Below are positions 54,570 to 64,000 of a DNA stretch of 64,000 nucleotides, piece after piece. A program made the translations under genes and the position numbers. This stretch comes from Pegoplata infirma (Eukaryota; Arthropoda; Insecta; Diptera; Anthomyiidae): contig OY992536.1 of NCBI GenBank assembly GCA_963921195.1, positions 242,642,023 to 242,706,022 on the forward strand. The letters run 5' to 3'. Below the pieces are notes generated by a model. That model made no database searches. It was given only the letters and a program-made list of their open reading frames with translations, and was not told the DNA's origin. Every line of letters begins with the position of its first letter. The first letter of the stretch is position 1.

Positions 54570-55147
54570 TTAATATATTTTTAGAAAGAACCGCCATATA
54601 TCAAACCATTTTTGAAAGATATCAAATAATTTTTTTAAGCTTTAATGTGTATTTTATAGTTTTTTTTGGATGTTTAAGAGATGCTTTCATTGCTATTTTA
54701 ATGGTACCAAAATCAACCTTGTAGATTAAAAATTGAAGAAGATATAAATATTTCTTCTCGTGAAATTACCAACTGTATGGCGTTTTAATTTGACTTTTAA
54801 ATTGTATCGGGAAAACTAATTATTAAACTAGTTTAAATAAAAGCGAATTTGGTTCTACATACTTCTACTCCACATTTAATCAATAAACACTTTTAATATT
54901 TTATTATTATTTTATGAAAAAATTCGTAAACAGTTTCAAACAAGCTTTACGAATGTTTTCATTATTTCCATGTAAGTTTTCATTTAAAGGAACTTTAATG
55001 ACACCAGCTTCACTTATCAAATGTAACCTGTCTTCGGTTGAATTTTGAGTAATATTTTGGTTAAGCTAATGTCAATTTTCAATGCCCAATATTTTTTCCT
55101 GACTGTGTTTTGTATATTTTGAACAATTTGTAATAATGCTCTAGATC

Positions 55148-55193
55148 GTATGAGTAATATTTAATTCGTGATACGAATTAAATATTAATCATA
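55148..55193. repeat. Hairpin ATCGTATGAGTAATATTTAA
   Basis: CGTATGAGTAATATTTAATTCG and CGAATTAAATATTAATCATACG pair over 21 of 22 positions with a five-base loop. Similar TCATACG/CGTATGA words mark the centre of the foldbacks at 8880 and 29350, so it may be a stripped foldback core. Confidence 0.6.
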
Positions 55194-55840
55194 CGTTTGA
55201 CAAACTAGTGAAAAATAACACTACTCTAAAAAAACTAATTTTTTTCACAGAATAAGGTACATATTCTAATGTATTTTGGCTTCCTAAGCATGAATTTGTC
55301 ATCAGGAAAGTTATATCAAATCGCCTTTTCCAGATATAGCCATTTTCAATTTTTGTAAACCAATCCCTCAAACCGAAAATTTTTTTAATACTGGAAATGT
55401 GTTAAATTTATTCATATTTTTTTTTGTCGAATTTCCAATAAAATTACCTAACTTTTCTAGGAAATCCGGACTCGCTACGATCAAAAATACCATCAGGACG
55501 TTGTAAGGAAGTTCAAAATGTTCTTTTTTTTTTGGTTATATCCTTATAATTATCCAAATTTTGCAAGAAGTTTCCTGTTGAAAGCAAATATGTAAAGCAG
55601 ACACTCCAATAAAGAGAACTGGGTTTTCAAATCTAAAATCCCACGTTTTGAACCAAATTTGCATGTTTTTTTCATACATTTTTTCATCCTTATTTTTCTG
55701 ATTTTTTTTGGCAAAATTAAAATAAAATATTAAAACACACTTCCTAATTTATTTTTGCCTCCCTAACACGAATCTGCTATCAGAAAAGTTGTATCAAATC
55801 TCCTTCTCAATATATAGTAGGGTAGAGTAAATTTATTTTT

Positions 55841-56832
55841 ATACCCTCCACTCTAGTGATAGAGGGTATATATAAGTTTGTCATTCCGTTTGTAACACCT
55901 CGAAATATTGGTCTAGGACCCCATAAAGTATATATATTTATGATCCTCGATCGATTTTAAGTCGATCTAGCGATGTCCGTCCGTCCGTCCGTCCGTCCGT
56001 CCGTCCGTCCGTCTGTCTGTCTGTCCGTAGAAAACACGCTAACTTTTGAAAGACTTTACAGAGGCTACTGAAGTTTGGCATATATGTTTGTCATTTACCT
56101 GGTCAGGTTGGTATTGCAATCCAGCCAATTCGGTCCAGTGGTTCAAAAGTTATGAGCAAAAGAGTAAATTTCGACAAGGGTGTTTCGCGAATTTACGAGA
56201 TGAAAAACACGATAACTTTCGAAAGACAATAATGAGACTACTGAAGCTTGGCACGTGTCTTTGCCGTTCCCCGGGTCTGTTTGGTATTAAATTTCAGCTC
56301 AATCGGTCCAGTGGTTCAAAAGTTATTAGCAAAACCCTGAATTTCAGATTTGTTTCATCTAAAATGCCACGTGTTTTAACAAGTTTTAAAAGCATTGGTG
56401 GAAACTAAACAATGCTTTTCAAACTTGTTTCATTTTAAAGCAATACTTTTTAAACTTGTTTAGTTTTAAAAGCATTGGTAACTTAAAAATTACACTCGAA
56501 AAAAATTTTACACCCAAAAAAAAATTTAAAATCAAAAAAAATTTTACACTCAAAAATAGATTTACACAAAAACAATTTAGTTTTTTTTTTTACAAAAATT
56601 ACAATATTTTGTGTACATACGTACGTGCATTCACTCAGAAATATTTTAACAGTAAAAAAAACATTACACTCGAAAAAAATTTTACACTCAAAAAAAAAAA
56701 AAATAGTAATTTTTCTTTAAAAAAAAAATGACAAAAAAATGGTTTTTTACTCAAAATAAACTTTTAAAAAAATGCACTGTGGAGGGTATTCATAGATTCG
56801 GCAAAGTCGAATTTAACTTTTCTACTTGTTTT
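55841..56832 (+). mobile_element. Complete GTCY element (~990 bp)
   Basis: The start ATACCCTCCACTCTAGTGAT has GAGGGTATATA as partner. The CCTCGAAATATTGGTCTAGG, AAGTCGATCTAGCGATGTCC and (GTCY)n segments follow, then two repeats of GGTCCAGTGGTTCAAAAGTT separated by TTTCGAAAGACAATAATGAG. ACACTCAAAAA tracts precede the end GTGGAGGGTATTCATAGATT, TTCGGCAAAGTCGAA and TTAACTTTTCTACTTGTT. This is the long-form sibling of 15901-16802. A 120-residue frame across it is not a gene. Confidence 0.85.
55976..56030. repeat. (GTCC)n(GTCT)n microsatellite
   Basis: Nine GTCC tetramers then GTCT tetramers at the family-typical position. Confidence 0.95.
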
Positions 56833-57086
56833 TTTTCGAATTTCAAAAACATCGGGGTCGGGAAAGTTGCTATTTGGGGTCGATATTAACCCACAAAAAT
56901 ATTACACCTGTTGGGCAATGGCTTTGGGTTCCTTTTTTTACTTGAAAATCAGAAAGTACCGAACAAAGTGAAAAAAATGTCTGCGAAGTTTGTACTCTTG
57001 CCCAAACCATTGAATCATGATAATGTTTTGCTGTATCAAAAGGTGATCTTTCTAGAGCAAAATTTTTCGAGAAAAAATAACTTGAT

Positions 57087-57210
57087 ATTAGTTTGTCATC
57101 CCATGCAAAACGCATCGAAATATCGTTCGAGGACCCCATTATATTTATATATTATTAATCCGTAAAGGTTTCTAAGACATTTTAGGGATATTCATGTCTG
57201 TGTTTGTCGA
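57087..57210 (+). mobile_element. GTCY element 5' fragment
   Basis: TTAGTTTGTCATCCCATGC, ATCGAAATATCGTTCGAGGA, ACCCCATTATATTTATATAT and TCTAAGACATTTTAGGGATA match the family up to the place of the GTCY array, after which A-rich ATGAAAAAAAGTTTTT units start. Confidence 0.6.
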
Positions 57211-57614
57211 TAAAAAAAGTTTTTTATGAAAAAAAGTTTTTAATGAAAAAAGATTATTTATAAAAAAAAATATTTGATGAAAAAAGCGGCTGGGTCCCGG
57301 TAGACCCCCTGGAGCAAAACAACCGCCCCACCCACCAACATGTATGTATGGGTATTCAAATGAAAGGTAATTTGCTAACGATTGCAAATATGTATTTTTT
57401 GGTATGTATTTTAACAATATTGTACCCCCTAGATCCATTTTAGTATCTTCCTGTTCAATAACTTGCCGTTTAGTAATTAACCGGGTAAAAGGCTTGATAC
57501 ACAAAAAAAGCTTTATTTAGCTAAGCCGCTAAACTAATTTCTGGAGTTTTAATATTGTGTTTTCCCCCAAAAAATGTTTGTGCCCCGTAAAGTGCACTTT
57601 TGCCAAAAAATTTA
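57211..57614. other. No gene; A-rich spacer
   Basis: A few ATGAAAAAAGTTTTT units, then a more balanced stretch (GTCCCGGTAGACCCCCTGG, AACCGCCCCACCCACC). No recognisable feature; the minus frame at 57172-57504 has no motif. Confidence 0.3.
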
Positions 57615-58165
57615 TGAAAAAAAAAAAATATTAAAAAAAAAAATATTGAGAAAAAAAAATTTATGATAAAAAAAACACAATTCAATGAAAAAAAAGTTTT
57701 GATAAAAAAATATTGATGAAAAAAACATTGATGAAAAAAAATGGAAAAAAATGTTGATGAAAAAAAATATTGATAAAAAAAATATTGATGACAAAAAAAA
57801 AATATTGATAAAAAAAATATTGATGAAAAAAATATCTTTGATGAAAAAAAAAAATAGATCAGAACTATATATTGATAAAAAAAAATTTATGAAAAAAAAA
57901 TGTTGATAAAAATACTGATGAGACAAAAAAATATTGATAAAAAAAATTGATGAAAAAAAATGATGAAAAAAAAAATTTATGAAAAAAATACATATTGACA
58001 AAAAAAAAAAAATTGATGAAACAAAAAAAAATATTGAAAAAAAACCAAAAATATTGATGAAAAAAAAAATATTGATGAAAAAAATATATTGATGAAAAAA
58101 AAAAAATAATGATGAAATAAAAAATATTGATGAAAAAAATAATTTTGATGAAAAAATGAAAAAAA
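57615..58165. repeat. (AAAAAATATTGATGA)n minisatellite
   Basis: About thirty imperfect units of 14-18 bases, TATTGATGAAAAAAA or TTTATGAAAAAAA. The long minus-strand frame across it is an F/I/S-rich translation of the repeat, not a protein gene. The same array recurs at 59391-59700. Confidence 0.9.
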
Positions 58166-58194
58166 ACAAACAACAAAAAAACAAAATGCAAAAA

Positions 58195-59390
58195 AAACAA
58201 AAATTCCGCTGTGCCGAATCTTTTATACCAGAGCTTCTCACTAACTTTTGCTTTGCGACTCTTTTTAATATTTCAAATTTTTCGCGACCCCCCACATAAA
58301 AAAAATGTGAACTTTTCCCTCATTTTTTTAAAAACCTGAAGTAATGGAACAATTTGGAAACCAAATTTAGAAGCAGCATTGAAAGATTAATCGAAACCGC
58401 GTTGTCAGATCCCAGACGCATACCAAAAATTTCACGAAAAAAACTTCTAAAAAATAAAAAACACAAGTTTTGTGAATTATGACCTCAATTACCTCAAAAA
58501 TTTGGAAACCAGGTCCCGAACTACGGCTTTTTATGTCGAAACTTACTATTGTGATCCATTTTTTATTTCGGAAAATAAAAGAAAAATACCAGTATAACCT
58601 GATCAGAAATAAAGACATGTTTACCAAGAAGGCATTTAAAGTCAAATTTTGAGTAAAATTGTTTTAAAAATTATGTACCAATGTTTGGTATTGACCGAAA
58701 TTTTATTCGATCACGAATCTAGATCTGTTATTCTGATCCAGATTTGGAATCAGCATTAAAAAGTTAATCAAAAAAATTGGTCAGATCCCAGACGCATCCA
58801 AAAATATCACAAACAAAGCTCTTAAAAATGCACAAGAAAACGTTTTTGTGAACTTTGCCTTTAATTTTCTCAAAAACCTAACGTACTAGAAAAATTTGAA
58901 ACCCAGATTCGGAATCAGCATCGAAAAATTAATAGAAAACTAACTGTCAGATCCCAGACTCAGCCAAAAAACTTCACAAATCAGTGTTGGGCATTCCGGG
59001 AAATTAAAAACTGCACAGTGATTACGGAGGGACCTTAAGTGATGGAAATAATTTATTTCTTTAATAAGAGTATTTGTATATTTTTATAACAAAACAATAA
59101 AAAATGATTTTTAAATTTACCAAAAATTAAGTTTTAACAAAATTGTTCGCGACCCCCCTGAAACTCTTCCCACCATTTGAGAACCATTGTTTTATACCCC
59201 TAAAAATGTAAAAAAAAATAAAAAAAAAAATTGTCAGGGGCGTTTTTTTTTTGGGGGGGGGGGGGGGTATGGGACGTTGGGAGCACTTTCCCATCCCGAT
59301 AAATATAACAAATGTTTCATTTATTTAACAAAAATACAAAAAATACATGTAAAAAAGTGTATTTTTTCAGAAGTTGGTTTAGTTCTTCAA
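58195..59390 (-). mobile_element. Reversed GTCY element (3' half) split by a hAT MITE
   Basis: CCGCTGTGCCGAATCTTTTATAC (reversed 3' end) is interrupted at TTTTATAC. It resumes at 59190 with TTTTATACCCC, the reversed CAGGGGCGTTTTTT segment, a T10-G15 run, and TCAGAAGTTGGTTTAGTTCT, which is the AACTAAACCAACCTC word of the other copies in reverse. Confidence 0.68.
58229..59189. mobile_element. 961-bp hAT MITE, 8-bp TSD TTTTATAC, tandem core
   Basis: TTTTATAC flanks both ends. The ends CAGAGCTTCTCACTAAC and CACCATTTGAGAACCATTG, with CGCGACCCCCC/GCGACCCCCCTG inward, are the well-known CAG-GGTTCTCAAA...GCGACCCC hAT type. The core holds two or three diverged ~170-bp units sharing CAGATCCCAGACGCA, GGAATCAGCAT and AAAAACCTAACGTAC-like words. 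No transposase. Confidence 0.86.
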
Positions 59391-59700
59391 AAAAAAAAAA
59401 TTGATGAAAAAAATATTGATGAAAAAAATATTGTTGAAAAAAAAAAAAAAAAATATTGATGAAAAAAAATACTGAAAAAAAAAAAATAATGATGAAAAAA
59501 AAAAATATTGATGAAAAAAAAAATATTGATGAAAAAAAAATTATTTATGAAAAAAAAATATTGATGAAAATAATGTTGATGAAAATAATATTAATGAAAA
59601 ATAATATTGATCAAACAAAATATTGATGAAAAAAAATATTAAAAAAAAAATATTGATGAAAAAAAATATTGATAAAAAATAAAAATATTAATGCAAAATA
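59391..59700. repeat. (AAAAAATATTGATGA)n minisatellite, second array
   Basis: Around eighteen imperfect units like those at 57615-58165, directly abutting the reversed GTCY element. Confidence 0.88.
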
Positions 59701-59819
59701 AAATGTTACATTTTATTCACCAGCTGGTGAATATTTGTTTTATTCGCCACGAGGTAAATTATTTTCCAAGTTACAAACCCAAGTTACTAAAATTTTTGGT
59801 TTTAAGAAAATGAACACAG

Positions 59820-60347
59820 TAGAGTCCGACCGAAACCAGTTTTCGAGGCCGAACCGAAACCGAACCGAATATTCGGCCGAAAAAGTAATATTCGGCCGAA
59901 ACCGAACCGAAACCGAATCTTAAAAAAAAAATTACCGCCTGGCATGAAGAAAATTATTAAAAGTTGTTAAAGATAAATAATATGCTGTATATTGCTTTTA
60001 AACCATAGGAATTGTTGTATTTTTGAAAAAAAAAATAAATATGTTTTTTAAAAAACTTACAAAAAAATTGTATATTTCGTTTGAAGATGAGGAGAAAATA
60101 ATTTTAGAATTGAAACAGTTTTTCATTTCATTTAAACTTGTAACATTTTCTTCAATTGAACTGAAACAAGTGTAATGAAATACGAAATCAAAAAATTCAG
60201 CGACTTTTTTTACATATTTTTTAAAATAGAAAAAAGTTTCGGTTTCGGCTAATATTCGGCCAAAATTTTGCCGAATACCGAATAGAGGCCGAAACCCCAT
60301 TATTCGGCCGAAACCGAGACCGAAACCGAATATTCGGTCGGACTCTA
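59820..60347. mobile_element. 528-bp hAT MITE, TAGAGTCCGACCGAA ends
   Basis: TAGAGTCCGACCGAAACC and the inverse of GGTCGGACTCTA are flanked by GAACACAG and GAAAACAG (7 of 8 alike). Subterminal parts are arrays of CCGAAACCGAA and TATTCGGCCGAA. The interior is A/T-rich without coding frame. Confidence 0.82.
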
Positions 60348-61000
60348 GAAAACAGTAATTCTCATTTTCTTTTTTGTTAATCGTTAGCTTATATAGTCAA
60401 ACTGAGGTGGCGTTCTGCAGCTTTTTTAAAATTAGACACCAGCCTAAAAACATTATCATGTTAAAAAAAATTTCGAACTGTTTTTATTTTTGTTTACAAT
60501 ATTAGTTTATATTTGGACATTACTGAAAAAGTGTTTTTATGGTAAAATTTTTTTTTGTTTGTAATTTTTTTTTTTACTTTTTTTTTTGTTTCTTGTTTTG
60601 CAAAAAAAATATTTTTAATTAGTTTTTAACTGAAAATAGTACGTAATATTAACTCAGTATTTAAAAGATGTGCATTTTTAATTATTGTATTATATTGTTG
60701 GTCTTTTTACCCCAATTTGAAAATAATAACATTTTTTTAAATTACACAGGTAGACAAAATTTGAACTTTTTAAATTTTCCTGACCTTTGACAACTGATTT
60801 ATATGGATTTTAGTGTGCTGATTCCGAATCTGTTATCCAATTGCTTCCACTAGCTCGCGTTCGCGAACTTAACTATATTGGATACCAGGATTCCAAAACT
60901 GGTATTAGGTTTTTTCTGATTAATTATTTTTAAAGAAAATTATTTTAAAAAAAATTATAGACAAAAACAGATTTTTTTAACAATGAAAACACTTTTTCAG
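60348..61000. other. No gene; A/T-rich spacer
   Basis: Plain A/T-rich sequence with homopolymers; nothing recognisable. Confidence 0.4.
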
Positions 61001-61002
61001 TA

Positions 61003-61205
61003 CACCCAAAAAAAGCGTGGGTATTCAATACTAAAAATTTAGTGCAGAAATTGGTAACCAATACTAAAATTTTTAACTAATATTATTGAAAACCAGTAAA
61101 AATTACTAATTTTAGTACTTTGAAGATGCTAAAATTAGTAACTTATTAGTAGATTTTGGTACAATATCAGTTACTAAACCTTTTACTGTAGAATTATTTT
61201 GAGTG
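61003..61205. mobile_element. 203-bp TA-flanked MITE, CACCCAAAAAAA end
   Basis: TA at 61001-61002 and 61206-61207 flanks CACCCAAAAAAAGCGTGGG and the inverse of ATTATTTTGAGTG. The inside is TTAGTACT, TTACTAATTTTAGTA and similar palindromic words. Confidence 0.72.
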
Positions 61206-61649
61206 TAATGTCCAAAATTTTTTTTTCACTTTGTTCGGGACTTTCCGATTTTCACGTCAAAAAAGGACGGCAAAGCCATTGCCCTACAGATCCAATATTC
61301 GACCCCAGAAGGCAACTTTCCACCCCGAAGTTTTCGAAAAAAGCTATATTTTCTCCACCCTAATATATAGGCATTTTCCATTTTTGACGATTTTTTTTTT
61401 CTTTTGCTTATATTGCTGGATATAGGTACTCCTTGAATTTTGGTTCTCTTTATTGAAGTGTGTTCTTTACATATCTGATTTGAACAGAAAATTCCTTGTA
61501 AAATTCGGACACTTAAGGACGAAACCGAAAAATTTGAGATTCCTTTTTATATCCTGATGGTATTCTTAAGTGAATCGAGTCCAGATTTCTTGCAAAATTA
61601 AGGTATTTTTATTGGGAATTCAAATAAGAAAAAATATGAATAACTTTAA

Positions 61650-62131
61650 CCCATTACTGCCTGCCCATAGATCGGCTCGTACGATTTTGATGCCTGGAAG
61701 ACCACAGAAGTTGATAGAAAAAATAAAAAAAAATTTACCTCAGTTCTGACCTGAGATATGACATGGGTAAAAGGCCGTATAATTTTTTACTCTTATTTTT
61801 TTTTTTTGAGCTGAAAGGGGTCCAAAAAATTTCTATTGAGTGTCAAAATACCTCCAATAAATTTTCGTGAAAACTAAAATTGTCCTTACCCCCCGCATCG
61901 CTTTTTGGGTGCACTTTTCCTGAGAATTTTTCGATTAAAAAAATCGTTGATTTTTGTCACTCAAAAACAAAAGTTAAACAAAACAAAAAAAAACTTGTTA
62001 AATGTTAACATTAAGCCCAATCTCTTCTCTTTTTTATGAAAAAATAATTAGCCCGATAGCTTCCATCTTGCCGCGATAAATTTTTTTAAGTACTCTCTTG
62101 GGTATTTAAATATCCATTAGGCAGGAATGGG
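61650..62131. mobile_element. 482-bp piggyBac-like MITE, TTAA target
   Basis: CCCATTACTGCCTGCCCATA and the inverse of ATTAGGCAGGAATGGG lie between TTAA copies (61646-61649 and 62132-62135). The opposite arm of the giant inverted repeat at 55400-55412 has a single TTAA in matching context, giving the empty site. No coding frame. Confidence 0.87.
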
Positions 62132-62408
62132 TTAACATACACTTTTCCAACATTAAAAATTTTGACGGTTTTGAGGGCTTGGTCCACAAAAAGTGAAAAT
62201 GCCTAAATCTTGAGAAGGCGGTTTGATGCAACTTTTCTGAACCTGTGTAGGCACAAATACTTTAAAATATGCATTCAACATGTCTGTACAAAAACCGTGT
62301 AGATAAGTGTTATTATATTAAATTAACTACACCCAAAAAAAAAAGTGAACTAAAATCTGGGAAAATTATCTGAGAAAAGGAGGGAATGATTTGGCTCCAA
62401 AGATTTTT

Positions 62409-62983
62409 ATACCCTCCACTTAGTGATAGAGGGTATATATAAGTTTGTCATTCCGTTTGTAACTCATCGAAATATCGATCTGGGACCCCATAAAGTATAT
62501 ATATTCATGATGCCCGATCGATTTTAAGACATTCTAGCGATGTCCGTCTGTCTGTCCGTGGAAAATGCTGTCACGGACAAAATATTGTACAGAGATGACT
62601 GAAACTTAACATATTTATTGGAAGTTCTCCCGAGAAGTTTGGTATTGCATTTGAGCGATATCGGTTCAGCGGTTCAAAAGTTATGAACGAAAATGTAAGC
62701 ACACCTCAAAAATTTCAGTACATTCAACATAACCTAAAAATACAAAATGCCTTAATTCGGCTTCTGGTTGACATATGTGAACATAATTGAACACCAAATG
62801 GTATTTAAACAAGTACGAACATATTTTTTGACAAAAAAAGAAAAAAATCGCGGACTTTTTTACCAAAATTTTTTTTTTCAAAAGTAATTTCCTTTTAAAT
62901 AAAGTTTTTTGCAATAATCTTTTTGAAATTGTGGAGGGTATCACTACATTCGGCAAGGGCGAGTTTAACTTTTTACTTGTTTT
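62409..62983 (+). mobile_element. Complete GTCY element, near-twin of 38231-38875
   Basis: From ATACCCTCCACTTAGTGATA to ACTTTTTACTTGTT it matches the 38 kb copy almost base for base. Differences include a much shorter GTCY tract (two GTCT and one GTCC), a short deletion near 62870, and a G for C that weakens the terminal TTCGGC hairpin. Confidence 0.86.
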
Positions 62984-64000
62984 TCTTGGTTTAAGTTCAT
63001 AATTTTCCCAAAAATAAGGAAGACAAAGTTATTTAATTTTAAGCCAATTTTAACTAGAAAATGGGAAAAATTATATTACACTTTAGTTAATTCACATTTT
63101 AGAGCTTAATTGGTTCTAGGCTCTGGACCAATGGGCTCGGACCCCATGTTTCCAGCCTCTGTTAACTCGAGACCCCGTTGGATCCTTTAAGGGTCCCCAT
63201 AGATTTTGACCCAAAACTTGTGTCCGTTTCGCTCAACCTTGCTTAGTTTTTGAGATACGGTAATAAGGTGTCTGATAGGGTCTTGAGAATCTTAAAAACT
63301 GGATAACTCAAAAACTGTTACGCGGAGGGCTTTCGGGTATTTTGCGGAAGTGTTATACGGGTCAAGAGCTACAAAAATGCCATTGGACCTTTCCTCATGT
63401 TTGCAGTATTTACCGAGATATGTGCATATATAAAATCTCGGGAATTTCAAATTTAAGATCTAAAATTAGGGTCTTGAGACCCCGACAAATATGCAGAGCT
63501 AGGCTATTCCACATTTTTCTTTGCTGTCTTTCTTTTGAAAATTTCATCCGCTTCGCTCTATCTCGCTTAGTTTTCGAGATATCGCCATTTTGAATTTTTA
63601 ACTAAATTCTAAGAAGTTCTTTACTAAATTCTCTAAAGTTATTAACTAAATTCTAAGAAATACACTTCCTGAATTTAAAGAAGAGAAATACGATGATGTT
63701 TTTTTTAGTAAATTTTAACTAAACTTGAACTAAATTGCTTTTTAAGAAATATGTCTTAAAAATAAAGATACGTTTCTTAGATTTGCGAAAAGTTTCTTTC
63801 GCAGTAAGAATTTTTTTTTTCCTAATATTAAAAAAATCCATTTAACCTTTAACTTACGAGGTGGTGGTAAATTTTACCCCAGAGCTGTTTTAATTTAATT
63901 TTCTAAGTATCTTCTCATACCGTAATCGTTATTATTCAGTTGAATTTTGAAAAAAAAATGTTGAATTTTATTTTAAATAAACAAAAAATAATAAAAAAAA
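62984..64000. other. No gene; diverged repeat segments to window end
   Basis: 63120-63590 contains two halves sharing CGCTTCGCTCTATCTCGCTT-like, TAGTTTTTGAGATA-like and GGGTCTTGAGA words about 320 and 190 bases apart, related to the 12 kb repeats. 63600-63840 matches the fragment at 11598-11862. The final 150 bases begin TTTAACCTTTAACTTACGAG, which could be another TTAA-type end cut by the window. Confidence 0.45.

Larger units (their letters stand above)
55195..62310. mobile_element. Second giant interrupted inverted repeat
   Basis: Left arm 55195-55840 plus 56833-57080 is the inverse of 61206-62310. Shared text includes CGCCTTTTCCAGATATAGCC/AAGGCGGTTTGATGCAACTT, TCCGGACTCGCTACG/CGAGTCCAGATTTC, ACCATCAGGACG/CCTGATGGTATTC and GGGCAATGGCTTTGGGTTCC/CGGCAAAGCCATTGCCC. 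The left arm holds a GTCY element (55841-56832) and the right arm a piggyBac-like MITE. The centre holds a split reversed GTCY element, two hAT MITEs and minisatellites. Outer termini are not sharp. Confidence 0.72.

Noticed and set aside
56046..56408. 120-residue plus-strand frame
   Set aside because: It lies wholly inside a GTCY element and reflects its internal duplication; other copies do not keep the frame.
57612..58295. Longest open frame in the window (227 residues, minus strand)
   Set aside because: It is an F/I/S-rich translation of the AAAAAATATTGATGA minisatellite running into the end of a GTCY element and a hAT MITE.
1..64000. tRNA or rRNA genes
   Set aside because: No cloverleaf-like or conserved ribosomal words were noticed on reading; a covariance-model scan was not possible.

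Overview
This is an extremely A+T-rich eukaryotic window that most likely comes from a higher fly (Brachycera). At least fourteen copies or fragments of a dipteran repeat with (GTCY)n microsatellites are present. This is the mini-me / DINE-1-like, Helentron-associated type. There are also decayed non-LTR retrotransposons of fly type. I see no intact protein-coding gene, no rRNA or tRNA, and nothing bacterial. All long open frames are either retroelement relics or translations of simple repeats. The window reads as intergenic or intronic DNA filled by many rounds of nested transposition, with short unique islands (for example 5.2-6.2, 24.0-24.8, 30.8-31.3, 46.3-46.8 and 51.8-52.7 kb).

Layout. 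At 0-3 kb there is the end of a TA-flanked palindrome-rich element and two CCCAGC-terminus elements with smaller foldbacks nested in them. At 6.2-10.1 kb lies an endonuclease scrap (plus strand) and a decayed jockey/CR1-group non-LTR element (minus strand). That element is split by a hAT-like element (8164-9820), which itself carries a 1.1 kb foldback. At 13.0-22.9 kb is a roughly 9.9 kb TA-flanked composite. It holds a giant inverted repeat, two CCCAGG elements with a conserved intron-like unit, two mutually nested 8-bp-TSD elements and GTCY repeats. At 22.9-27.2 kb are two more elements with the same CATTAGAGTG-type ends. At 27.96-30.77 kb is a 2.8 kb palindrome. At 32.7-36.6 kb are GTCY elements interrupted by a foldback full of satellite DNA. 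At 36.8-37.8 kb are a decayed protein relic and a 560 bp foldback. At 39.9-46.2 kb is another foldback, interrupted by GTCY elements, a hAT with a minisatellite, and a TTAA element with satellite. At 46.8-51.5 kb is a four-layer nest: GTCY element, RTE-like retroelement, two TA elements, GTCY element. At 52.7-54.4 kb are two TIR elements. At 55.2-62.3 kb is a second giant inverted repeat with GTCY elements, two hAT MITEs, minisatellites and a piggyBac-like MITE.

The genes do not work together in any pathway. What the window does show is clean transposition history: eight- or near-eight-base, TTAA, TA and TTA target duplications, several of them confirmed by paralogous empty sites inside the window. 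Two TA-element insertions, when notionally removed, rejoin a reverse-transcriptase reading frame exactly. The most unusual observation is one alternating A/B satellite (about 170 + 160 bp) carried in the cores of three different inverted-repeat elements with different ends. Family assignments are from eye-reading only; no alignment or database search was run.
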